DNA from: Sva-07 sp041685755
GTDB taxonomy: Bacteria; Actinomycetota; Acidimicrobiia; Acidimicrobiales; Ilumatobacteraceae
Length of the DNA: 64,000 nt
Assembly: GCA_041685755.1 (NCBI GenBank)
Contig: JAWLFC010000005.1
Span: forward strand, 1 to 64,000
Direction: 5' to 3'
The notes beneath the pieces were generated by a model that worked only from the letters and a program-made list of their open reading frames with translations, did not search any database and was not told the DNA's origin. The position numbers and the translations under genes were made by a program. Positions 57,426 to 64,000 of the stretch are shown one piece after another (within the stretch, counting starts at the first letter, position 1; every line of letters begins with the position of its first letter).

Positions 57426-58339
57426 AGCCAGACGAACTCGTCGACGGTCGTGGTCGTCAGCGGTCGCTGGAGGTCGACCCGGTCACCGATCTCGGGAACC
57501 GGGTCGTCCACCGGTACGAAGGCCATCGAGGTGTGCATGTGCGGCGGTTCGTGCAACGACAGACGCCGGCGCTGGAAGTGGAACGGGCTGCGACCGTCGG
57601 GGAGGGGCGCGACACCGTTGGCCGTACCGGCGCCGATCATCACGAGGTGTCCGTCGCTCGCCACCGGCGCCAGCCGGTACCCCGCCGGCGTCCCGGCCTC
57701 GATCGGGCGGACGTCGAGCACGTCGGCGTCGAGGTGGAGGAACGACTTGTCACCGTGCCAGAGGTCGGTACCGAGCCGGAGTCGGTAGGTGTGCGACGTC
57801 GGCAACATCGCGACGCTCGTCGGGTCGAGGTGGCTGATCCAGACGGGGACGGACGGGTCGACGTCGGTGATCCGTTCCGCGATCTCCTGTCGATGGTCGT
57901 CGAGCGTGCCCGCCAGGGGCGGATGGACGCTCACGCCGACCACGTCGAGGCCGGCCCGAGCGGCGACGTCGATCAGTTCGGTGCCGCGCCCGTAGCGCTG
58001 CATCGACGAGGCCAGCTTGCAGATGACGCGGCCCTGCCACCGGCTGAGCGCGGCGACGTGGTCGGCACTGCCGACCGTGAGGATCGGGGTACCGGCATCG
58101 GGGGGCGTCAGCGTCGGGGTGAGGACGACCGGGTCCAGGTCGGCGGGCAGGCCCGCGAGCTCGTGGATCGTGCCGACGGCGACGGTGTCGGCGAACTCGG
58201 CGGCGAGCCGCGCCAGCGCGAGCCGACCGAACCCGTAGCCGTTGCCCTTGACGACCGGGACCAGGCCGTCGGTGGCGTTGGCGATGCGGGCGACGTGGCT
58301 GCGCCACATGGCGGTACGCACCGTCAGTCGGATCGTCAC
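57422..58339 (-). CDS. Alanine racemase-like PLP protein
   Basis: A 305-residue protein with the fold-type III PLP barrel. The cofactor Lys is in 'PVVKGNGYGFGRLALARL'. 'YRLRLGTDLWHGD' and 'AGYRLAPVASDGHLVMIGAG' correspond to the hinge and the C-terminal beta domain of Alr, with a Tyr in the position of the usual catalytic Tyr. It is about 60 residues shorter than classical Alr, and the VGYADG motif is altered to IGAGTANG, so the amino acid substrate may differ. GTG 58339 is used. Confidence 0.78.
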   Translation of the reverse strand: MTIRLTVRTAMWRSHVARIANATDGLVPVVKGNGYGFGRLALARLAAEFADTVAVGTIHELAGLPADLDPVVLTPTLTPPDAGTPILTVGSADHVAALSRWQGRVICKLASSMQRYGRGTELIDVAARAGLDVVGVSVHPPLAGTLDDHRQEIAERITDVDPSVPVWISHLDPTSVAMLPTSHTYRLRLGTDLWHGDKSFLHLDADVLDVRPIEAGTPAGYRLAPVASDGHLVMIGAGTANGVAPLPDGRSPFHFQRRRLSLHEPPHMHTSMAFVPVDDPVPEIGDRVDLQRPLTTTTVDEFVWL

Positions 58340-58365
58340 CGTCGCGACGGTACCCGGTGGACCAC

Positions 58366-59631
58366 TCAGGCAGCAGCCGGCTCGGTGAGTTCGGTGCCGT
58401 CGGGGCGGTACACGTGCCACACGCCATTGGTGTCGCGGTGGGCGGTGTAGCCCTGGGTCTTGAGGCGGTTGTGGCGGCCGCAGGCGGGGCCACCGTTCTC
58501 GGGCGTCGTCAGGCCACCTCGAGCGTGCTCGTGGGTGTGGTCGATCTGGTTGCGTGACGACGCCCGGCCGCAGCCGGGCCAGAGACATCGTCGCCCGTCG
58601 AGCAGCACCGCGTCGCGAGCTGCCCCGGTGAAGCGTCGGCGCCGGCCGAGGTCGGTGACCCGGCCGGAGGAGTCGATCACCACCCGGCGCACGTAGCCGA
58701 GGAACGAGGCGATCACGGCGTCGCGGGGGCTGATCGGGATGCCGGTGGTGGTCTCGCAGCGCCTGCCGTCGATGTCGTCGACGGTCGCGGCCGGCACCGG
58801 TGTGCCGCCGAGCATCGCCGCGAGCTCGGCCTCGTATTCGGCGTTGGTCATCACGATGTTGACCAACGGCTCCGGCGTCGCTGCGTCGGGCGCCGCCGCC
58901 ACTCCGCGCGCCACCAGCCGGTGCAGGGCATCCATGCGTCGCTGGGCGTCGGTGCGCGCCAGGTGGCTCATCGGCTCGCCACCGTCGTCGGTGGCCGCCG
59001 CTTTGGCCTCTTCCCAGTCGGCGAGGAACTCGGCGTCGCACTGACGTTGGAAGATCTCCATCAACGCCGCTCCCTGCCCTGTGCCGCACTTCGCGTGCAC
59101 GTGCACCACCCCGTCGCGCTCGAACATCACCGCGTCGCGGCCGTCGTGGGCTTCGTGGTGGCGTTGCTCGGCGCCACGCGGGTCACCGAACTGCGACCAG
59201 CGGTGCAGCACCTCGGAGAAGGACACGAAGTCCTTCCGGGAGTGCTCGACCAGCTTGCGGTCGCCGTCGACCACCAACTCGCGCAGACGCGGGTTGGCGT
59301 GGAGCTTGGCGATCTCACGTACCTGCTCGACCCCGATCGTGCCGTTCGCCAATCCGGCGGCGGTGTCGGGGAGCTCACGCAACGCCCGCATCGTCTGCAG
59401 ACGCCGCCGGGTCTCCACCGGCGACGAGTTGGTCAACGCGACCACCCACCCGCGCACCGAGGCGTGCCCGTCGTGTCGGAACCGCCCGCTCTCGTCGGCC
59501 CGATCCAACACCGCGACGTGTGCCGCTTCGACCTGTCGGCGAGCCACCTCGAGCTTCACCAGCGCCTCATCCAGCTCGGCACCCGACAACTCGGCCACCT
59601 CCGCCGGTGTCGGAATCGCTCCGATCTCCAT
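58366..59631 (-). CDS. DUF222-HNH endonuclease-family protein
   Basis: A 421-residue protein. The N-terminal ~280 residues are DUF222 ('LVKLEVARRQVEAAHVAVLD'). The C-terminal HNH motif is 'CLWPGCGRASSRNQIDHTHE' followed by HARGG and GPACGRHNRLKTQG, with the zinc Cys pairs present. Such proteins are abundant in actinobacteria and their natural role is unclear, although they look like 13E12 repeat-family mobile genes. It stands alone. Confidence 0.87.
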   Translation of the reverse strand: MEIGAIPTPAEVAELSGAELDEALVKLEVARRQVEAAHVAVLDRADESGRFRHDGHASVRGWVVALTNSSPVETRRRLQTMRALRELPDTAAGLANGTIGVEQVREIAKLHANPRLRELVVDGDRKLVEHSRKDFVSFSEVLHRWSQFGDPRGAEQRHHEAHDGRDAVMFERDGVVHVHAKCGTGQGAALMEIFQRQCDAEFLADWEEAKAAATDDGGEPMSHLARTDAQRRMDALHRLVARGVAAAPDAATPEPLVNIVMTNAEYEAELAAMLGGTPVPAATVDDIDGRRCETTTGIPISPRDAVIASFLGYVRRVVIDSSGRVTDLGRRRRFTGAARDAVLLDGRRCLWPGCGRASSRNQIDHTHEHARGGLTTPENGGPACGRHNRLKTQGYTAHRDTNGVWHVYRPDGTELTEPAAA

Positions 59632-59668
59632 GCCGACAACAGTACGGAGAGGGTGTCACAGAGTTGAC

Positions 59669-59690
59669 CGAGCGATCAGCTGAGCGCTCG
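59669..59690. promoter_or_regulatory. 22-base palindrome between divergent genes
   Basis: Arms CGAGCG (59669-59674) and CGCTCG (59685-59690) flank TCAGCTGA (59676-59683), itself a perfect palindrome; only one pair (A/G) is mismatched. It lies between the HNH gene and the DUF4395 gene and is a plausible operator. No matching regulator gene is adjacent. Confidence 0.55.
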
Positions 59691-59762
59691 ACTGGTCGTC
59701 GGGCAGGTGGGCCAGCCGCAGGACTAATCCTGACTGTGTTGATCGGAATTGTCGGGGATAGC

Positions 59763-60341
59763 GTGGCGAACGTGCGCATGCTGTTCCGCTTCCCCGACCC
59801 CGTCAACGAGACGTCGGCCCGCCTCGTGGCTGCCGGTGTCGTCGCCCAGGCGGTCGTGTTCCTCGTCGTGCGCGAGGCCTGGGTGCTGGTGCCGCTGACC
59901 TACGGCTTCCTGGCCCGGGTCGCCACGGGGCCCACGCTGTCGCCGCTCGGTCAGTTGGTCACCCGTGTGCTGACGCCTCGCGTCGAGTCGGTCCTGCGGC
60001 GTCGCGACGCCGACTTCCGGTCCCGTCAGGTGCCCGGGCCGCCCAAGCGGTTCGCGCAGGCGATCGGTCTCGGCTTCACGGCCGGGGCTGCGGTGGCATG
60101 GCTGACGGGTGCGCCGGCGGTGGCGGTCGTGCTCGTCGCGATGCTGGCCGCGGCGGCGACACTCGAGGCGGTCTTCGCGCTCTGCCTCGGCTGTATCGCC
60201 TACAGCGCCATCTGGGGCTGCGCCGACTGCGACGACATCAGCGATCGGCTCCGCCAGGCGCTCGTCGAGGCCCGGGAGCCGATCACGGATCCGGACGTCG
60301 AGGCGACGCCGAGCGAGGCGGCCGCCCCGGCCATGCACTGA
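59763..60341 (+). CDS. DUF4395 membrane protein
   Basis: A 192-residue protein. Homology to DUF4395 starts at 'RMLFRFPDPVNETSARLVAA', so GTG 59763 (with GGGGA upstream) is preferred to a longer frame; ATG 59777 is also possible. Spans occur around residues 20-60 and 110-145. A Cys-rich end, 'ALCLGCIAYSAIWGCADC', is typical and may bind metal or form disulphides. Function unknown; family members are often near thioredoxin-like genes. Its 3' end overlaps mftF by 59 bases on the other strand. Confidence 0.8.
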   Translation: MANVRMLFRFPDPVNETSARLVAAGVVAQAVVFLVVREAWVLVPLTYGFLARVATGPTLSPLGQLVTRVLTPRVESVLRRRDADFRSRQVPGPPKRFAQAIGLGFTAGAAVAWLTGAPAVAVVLVAMLAAAATLEAVFALCLGCIAYSAIWGCADCDDISDRLRQALVEAREPITDPDVEATPSEAAAPAMH

Positions 60342-61551
60342 GCTGCGGCACGATCGGCGCCCACGTCCGGTGCCGTCGCATCCCACTCCACACCCCCCAG
60401 CCATAGGCGACGTCGGTCGGAGCGGCGCGGACGTCGGCCAGGATCGATGCGGCTGCGAGCCAGCGCATCCGGCGCGACACGAGCGCGCCGGCGGTGACGA
60501 TCGGCCACCAGGCTCGGCGAACGGCGCTCGCCAGTTGTGACCCGGCGAGCAGGTGGCCGCGCATCGCCAGGCGGAACGATGCCGCGCGAGGAACGCCGGG
60601 CATCTTGGGTTCGAGGGCCAGGGCGCTGCCGACCGCCGTGGTGGCGGCGGCTCCGATCCGGCCGGTGAGTGCAGCCCCCCAGACCACGGCCGTCCAGCCG
60701 TTGGCGCGCCACGGCGTGAGCGCACGAGGGTGCCGCAGCGCCAGGGCGCCGGCGGACGTGCCGTACGCGGCGTGCTGGCGCAGTCGGGCGCGCACGGTTC
60801 TGCGTGGTTCGTGCCAGACCGTGGCCGCCGGCTCGTACCGGCACCGCCAGCCCGCCTCGTCGAGGCGCCACACGAAGTCGACGTCCTCACCGAACCGCAG
60901 CGTCGGATCGAAGCCGCCGACGGCGTCGAACGCCGCTGCCCGCACCACCAGCGCCGCGCCCGGCACGTAGCTCACCCGCGTCCCGGCCCGGATGCGGGCG
61001 GGCTCGATGCCCAGGTCGAGCGGCGAGCCCGGCTCACCGGTCACCTGCGGCGCCACCAGTCCGACGCCGGGGTCGTCGAAGTGCGCGAGCAATGCGTCGA
61101 GCCAGCCGTCGGTGACGACGACGTCGGCGTCGACGAAGGCGACGAGTTCGGTGTCGACGAGCGCCCGCCCGGCGTTGCGGGCCGCAGCCGGCCCCTGGGT
61201 GGCCGCCAGTCGGAGCGTGGCTCCGGGGAGTGGTGGGAGCGACCCGTCGTCGCCGTACACCCCCCCGCCGACGCCGGGTCGACTCGACGGATCGGATCGC
61301 AGCTGTGGGGTCACCACGGTCACGTCCTCGGGACCGAACGTCGACGAGCGCGTCGAGTCGACCACCGGATGGACTGCACCGGCGTCGAGCAACCGATCGA
61401 CGAGCGACGACGCCGGAACATCGAGACCCGCCTCGAGACGGTCGAGGACGTCGGCCCCGGCGGCCGAGACGCGGAACAACCGCAGGGGCGAGCCGGCGAG
61501 CACGACGCGACCGAATCGCTGCCATGACCCGTCGAGTCGCACGATCGTCAT
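60283..61551 (-). CDS. mftF: Mycofactocin biosynthesis glycosyltransferase MftF
   Basis: A 422-residue protein. It has the MftF-type lead domain ('VLAGSPLRLFRVSAAGADVL', then RLLDAGAVHPV) and a GT2 domain with 'GPAAARNAGRALVDTELVAF', VDADVVV and 'RFGEDVDFVWRLDEAGW' (the E-D motif). In mycobacteria MftF adds beta-1,4-glucose units to premycofactocin. The region between the first GT-A strand (VTVVTP) and DDGS is about 10 residues shorter than usual. ATG 61551 is one base after the mftE stop. It is the last gene of the operon. Confidence 0.85.
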   Translation of the reverse strand: MTIVRLDGSWQRFGRVVLAGSPLRLFRVSAAGADVLDRLEAGLDVPASSLVDRLLDAGAVHPVVDSTRSSTFGPEDVTVVTPQLRSDPSSRPGVGGGVYGDDGSLPPLPGATLRLAATQGPAAARNAGRALVDTELVAFVDADVVVTDGWLDALLAHFDDPGVGLVAPQVTGEPGSPLDLGIEPARIRAGTRVSYVPGAALVVRAAAFDAVGGFDPTLRFGEDVDFVWRLDEAGWRCRYEPAATVWHEPRRTVRARLRQHAAYGTSAGALALRHPRALTPWRANGWTAVVWGAALTGRIGAAATTAVGSALALEPKMPGVPRAASFRLAMRGHLLAGSQLASAVRRAWWPIVTAGALVSRRMRWLAAASILADVRAAPTDVAYGWGVWSGMRRHRTWAPIVPQLSAWPGRPPRSASPRRPDP

Positions 61552-61552
61552 G

Positions 61553-62278
61553 TCAGGCCGACGACGGCGGCGGCTCGATCGGGCGCCAGCGTTCGATCTG
61601 ATGGACGAGATCCTCGACGAACGCATTGATCAGGCGTTCGCCCTCGCCGCCGGACGCGCCCTCGGGGTCGCCGAGCACGCCGTTCGGGCTCACGGCGCGC
61701 ACGCCTCGCTCGCGCAGTTCGTCGAGCGAGGCGTCCGCTCCGGCGACGGCGCGCTCCCAGCGCACGAGGCCGGGGTCGATCGCCAGCATCATCGAGGTCT
61801 CGATGCGTCCGGCGTGCAGGTCGGCGGGCCCGCCGTCTCGCCGCTGCGGCCATGCCGGCCACCAGGCGAGCACCGTGCGTCCCTCGTCGGTGAGGGTGTC
61901 GACGGCGGCGGTGACGGCGTCGTGGTTGCCGCCGTGGCCGTTGACGAGCACCACGGCTGCCGCCCAGTCGGCGCTGCGGACCAGTTCGACGATCAGCGCG
62001 GTGGTCGTGGCGGTACCGATCGACAACGTGCCGGGAAACCCGGCGTGCTCACCCGACGCGCTGACGGTCACCGTCGGGCCGATCATCAGGCCGTCGGTGT
62101 GGTGAACGGCGCGACCGGCGATCTCCTCGGCGATCAAGATGTCGGTCGCCACGGGGAGGTGGGGGCCGTGCTGTTCCGTCGAACCGACCGGCAGGAGCAG
62201 TACCGGTGCCAGCGTGCCGTCGTCGGACGGACCGATCGCCCGCTCGACGTCGCTCCAGGTCAGGTCACCGAGGCGCAT
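61553..62278 (-). CDS. mftE: Mycofactocin peptidase MftE (creatininase family)
   Basis: A 241-residue creatininase-like metalloprotease. Metal-site motifs are 'LPVGSTEQHGPHLPVATD' and 'VLVNGHGGNHDAV', and a further 'LHAGRIETSMMLAI'. MftE releases the C-terminal Val-Tyr-derived core from the modified MftA precursor. Its adjacency to MftF supports the assignment. ATG 62278 overlaps the end of the ETF gene by 14 bases, indicating coupling. Confidence 0.87.
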   Translation of the reverse strand: MRLGDLTWSDVERAIGPSDDGTLAPVLLLPVGSTEQHGPHLPVATDILIAEEIAGRAVHHTDGLMIGPTVTVSASGEHAGFPGTLSIGTATTTALIVELVRSADWAAAVVLVNGHGGNHDAVTAAVDTLTDEGRTVLAWWPAWPQRRDGGPADLHAGRIETSMMLAIDPGLVRWERAVAGADASLDELRERGVRAVSPNGVLGDPEGASGGEGERLINAFVEDLVHQIERWRPIEPPPSSA

Positions 62279-63095
62279 CGACCGACCCGGTGGCGCCGGG
62301 CTCGTAGCCCCAGTCGCGCAACTGCTCGATGATCCGGCGGGCGGCGGCCGGCGGGTCGAGCGTCACCGTCTCGGCGTGGCCCTCGTCGCCACCGACATCG
62401 AGGATCGAACGAACCCGCGACAGCGTGTCACCAGCGGGTGGCGGCAGCGTCCGTGGGCGCGGGCGGTACGGATGGATCTCGGTCTCGGGTGCTCGGCCGT
62501 GCGGTCCGGCCACGACGTCGATCGGCGCCGACCGGGCCGCCAGCGAGGCCGTCAGCGGCGCTCGCCGCAACCGGGCGACCGATCCCTCGACCGACACGAC
62601 CGCCGGCGTCGGCACGTCGATCAGCTCGCGCCGGCCGCCGTCGAGGCGGCGCAGCACCCGCAGCGGCGGGTCGGCGGCGGTCGCCACGTCGACCTCGACC
62701 AGGCCGAGCGCCTGCGCAGCGCCGAGTTCGGCGGCGATGAACGCCGGTACCGACCCGGTCCCACGGTCGATCGAGTAGTCGCCGCACACGACGAGGTCGG
62801 CCTCGGCGACCTGGGCAGCGAGAGCGAGCGCCACCGTACGACTGTCGAGCTCGGGCGACGCGTCGATGCGGCGCACCGCCGCGGCGCCGACGGCGAGGGC
62901 CCGGCGCAGCACGTCGTCGGCGTCGGACGGCCCGAGGCCGATCACGGTGACGGTCGCGTCGTCGCCGATCGCGTCGCCGATCGACAGGGCGGTCTCGAGC
63001 GCGGCCTCGTCGGCGGCGGAGACGCCGGCCCAGCGTTCGTCGAGCTCGTGCTCCCGGTCGAGCGACACCCACTTCCAGCACACGGCGATCTGCAC
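62265..63095 (-). CDS. Electron-transfer flavoprotein beta-subunit-like protein
   Basis: A 276-residue ETF-beta/FixA-type protein. It starts MQIAVCWKWVSLDREHE (GTG 63095), has the 'SAADEAALETALSIGD' segment and the 'DLVVCGDYSIDRGTGSVPAF' AMP/FAD-binding region. ETF-beta pairs with an alpha subunit to shuttle electrons from dehydrogenases; no alpha gene is seen in the window. The location between FixX-like and mftE genes suggests a mycofactocin-associated ETF, which receives electrons from mycofactocin-dependent dehydrogenases. Confidence 0.82.
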   Translation of the reverse strand: MQIAVCWKWVSLDREHELDERWAGVSAADEAALETALSIGDAIGDDATVTVIGLGPSDADDVLRRALAVGAAAVRRIDASPELDSRTVALALAAQVAEADLVVCGDYSIDRGTGSVPAFIAAELGAAQALGLVEVDVATAADPPLRVLRRLDGGRRELIDVPTPAVVSVEGSVARLRRAPLTASLAARSAPIDVVAGPHGRAPETEIHPYRPRPRTLPPPAGDTLSRVRSILDVGGDEGHAETVTLDPPAAARRIIEQLRDWGYEPGATGSVDAPR

Positions 63096-63105
63096 GGCAG
63101 GCTCG

Positions 63106-63420
63106 TCAGGTGCGCTTGAAGACGACGCCGTGGCCGCCCTCGGGGTAGGTCCAGGTGATGGCGCCTTCCTTGTTGCACAGCAGGTAGCAGGTGCCGCACT
63201 CGAAGCACTGTTCGTAGTTGAACAGGATCCCGCCGTCGCTCGTCGGCACGAACAGGTTGGCGGGGCAGGCGACGATGCACTCGCGCGTCGAGCAGTCACG
63301 GCAGATCGTGTCGTCGACGACGATGTGGGCGCGTTCGTGGACGTCGAAGCGCGTCGAGCCGATCAGGTCCTCGAACGAACGCTCCGGCCAGCGTTCGCCG
63401 GTGTCGGGGACTGCGCTCAT
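63106..63420 (-). CDS. FixX-type ferredoxin
   Basis: A 104-residue ferredoxin-like protein. The Cys sets are 'CRDCSTRECIVACPANLF' and 'YEQCFECGTCYLLCN', typical of FixX and of the Fe-S domain of ETF-quinone oxidoreductase. ATG 63420 overlaps the stop of the FixC-like gene (ATGA). With that flavoprotein it would pass electrons from ETF to the quinone pool. Confidence 0.85.
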   Translation of the reverse strand: MSAVPDTGERWPERSFEDLIGSTRFDVHERAHIVVDDTICRDCSTRECIVACPANLFVPTSDGGILFNYEQCFECGTCYLLCNKEGAITWTYPEGGHGVVFKRT

Positions 63421-64000
63421 CCGAAGCTCCGGATGCCGTCGAGTGCGTCGCGGGCGAGGTCGCGCAGCTTCACGCCGGCGCGCTTGCGTTCCTCGTCGAG
63501 GATGCGTCGCAGCCCCGGCTTGGGCGATGGGTTGTCGACGCGGAACATGCGCTCCACGGTATTGGCGATCATGTCGGGATACAGGTGTTGGACCCGATCC
63601 GACAGCACGAGCGCTGGCGCCCGTCGCAGTTTGCGGTGATCGCGCAGGACGAACGTGTCGTTCAGGCGCCGTTCGTAGCCGGCGAGACCGGCGGCGCTCG
63701 TGTCGCCCGTCGCCAGCGCCTCCGAGGCCGCCTCGCCGGCGTACATGCCACTCGCCATGGCGAAGTTGACGCCTTCCAGCCAGATGCCGGCCGCCAGGCA
63801 CATCGCGGCGGCGTCGCCGGCGACGAGCAGGCCGTCACCCGTGAGTTGCGGCATCATCGACAAGCCGGCTTCGGGGATCACGTGGGCGGAGAACTCCTTG
63901 ACCTCGCCGCCCTCGACCAGCGGGGCGATGCCGGGGTGCGCCTTGAGGTTGGCGATGATCTGCTCCGGACGCAACTGCTGGGCGCCGAGCTTGGGCAGCT
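63417..64000 (-). CDS. FixC-type ETF-quinone oxidoreductase flavoprotein, partial at right edge
   Basis: Only the C-terminal ~193 residues lie inside the window; the frame is open at base 64000 and its start is beyond it. The segment 'LTGDGLLVAGDAAAMCLAAG' with the FAD-binding GD motif and 'LEGVNFAMASGMYAGEAASE' matches geranylgeranyl-reductase/FixC flavoproteins. It is the first visible gene of the operon with FixX, ETF-beta, mftE and mftF. It would deliver electrons from ETF to menaquinone, with FixX acting as the Fe-S partner. Confidence 0.82.
   Translation of the reverse strand, partial: LPKLGAQQLRPEQIIANLKAHPGIAPLVEGGEVKEFSAHVIPEAGLSMMPQLTGDGLLVAGDAAAMCLAAGIWLEGVNFAMASGMYAGEAASEALATGDTSAAGLAGYERRLNDTFVLRDHRKLRRAPALVLSDRVQHLYPDMIANTVERMFRVDNPSPKPGLRRILDEERKRAGVKLRDLARDALDGIRSFG

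Noticed and set aside
1..64000. tRNA, rRNA, riboswitch or insertion sequence
   Set aside because: No cloverleaf, rRNA segment, recognised riboswitch fold or transposase was noticed; small RNAs cannot be excluded without computation.

Overview
The window is very GC-rich, uses GTG (and at least one TTG) starts freely, and packs genes with many ATGA/GTGA stop-start overlaps. F420-type enzymes (an LLM flavin-family oxidoreductase and a deazaflavin nitroreductase), a mycofactocin locus, DUF222-HNH, DUF4395 and DUF4126 genes together indicate a free-living actinobacterium. My best guess is the class Acidimicrobiia (Ilumatobacter-like), but this is inference from gene content, not a search. No rRNA, tRNA, CRISPR array, prophage or intact insertion sequence was seen.

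Layout. 1-2264 (-): acyl-ACP thioesterase, S51 peptidase, sigma factor and a membrane anti-sigma-like protein cut by the left edge. 2328-3869 (+): dimethylformamidase-like protein. 3905-10307 (-): crotonase plus LLM oxidoreductase, a small cyclotransferase-like gene, and a polyamine-type ABC transporter (potD, potC, potB, potA). A gamma-aminobutyraldehyde-type dehydrogenase diverges from the transporter (10559-11986, +), an arrangement like the E. coli ydcSTUVW set. 11993-13363: TetR regulator and a divergent F420-type nitroreductase with two matching operators. 13322-15024 (-): K+/H+ antiporter and its regulator. 15110-16822: ilvD. 16832-23160: a stress block with a PAS histidine kinase, three universal stress proteins, a D-2-hydroxyacid dehydrogenase, a pyridoxamine-oxidase-like flavoprotein and a beta-CASP nuclease. 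23192-24827 (-): thiolase and its DUF35 partner. 24828-26512: sparse region with an orphan small protein, a PIN-toxin remnant and a small lipoprotein.

26690-33706: DUF4126, hotdog thioesterase, tRNA deacylase, M48 protease, TPR/HD-GYP phosphodiesterase, TetR and divergent ferredoxin, esterase, lgt. 33695-36964: orphan sugar-ABC ATPase and divergent GH36 alpha-galactosidase. 37084-42007 (+): DUF2786, DnaJC28-like and gatCAB, the amidotransferase that makes Gln-tRNA/Asn-tRNA. 42065-44018: a degenerate SDR and an acyl-CoA dehydrogenase. 44041-49357: CPA1 antiporter, hydrolase-OsmC fusion, DinB protein, YihY protein, ung. 49366-53569: PLP deaminase with lactate-permease homologue, SRPBCC protein, an oxidoreductase gene remnant, a 2OG-Fe(II) oxygenase-like protein. 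53593-59631: secreted lysozyme-like/dead-LytM protein with Thr linker, divergent ROK protein, DUF418-type membrane protein, alanine-racemase-like protein, HNH protein. 60283-64000 (-): mycofactocin genes mftF and mftE joined to ETF-beta, ferredoxin and FixC-type genes; the last is cut by the right edge.

The most interesting parts are the coupled mycofactocin-ETF-FixCX module, a family of hairpins with a constant tip and different arms at convergent gene ends, two clear TetR operator systems, and several proteins that keep a known fold but have lost catalytic residues (SDR, ROK, LytM).
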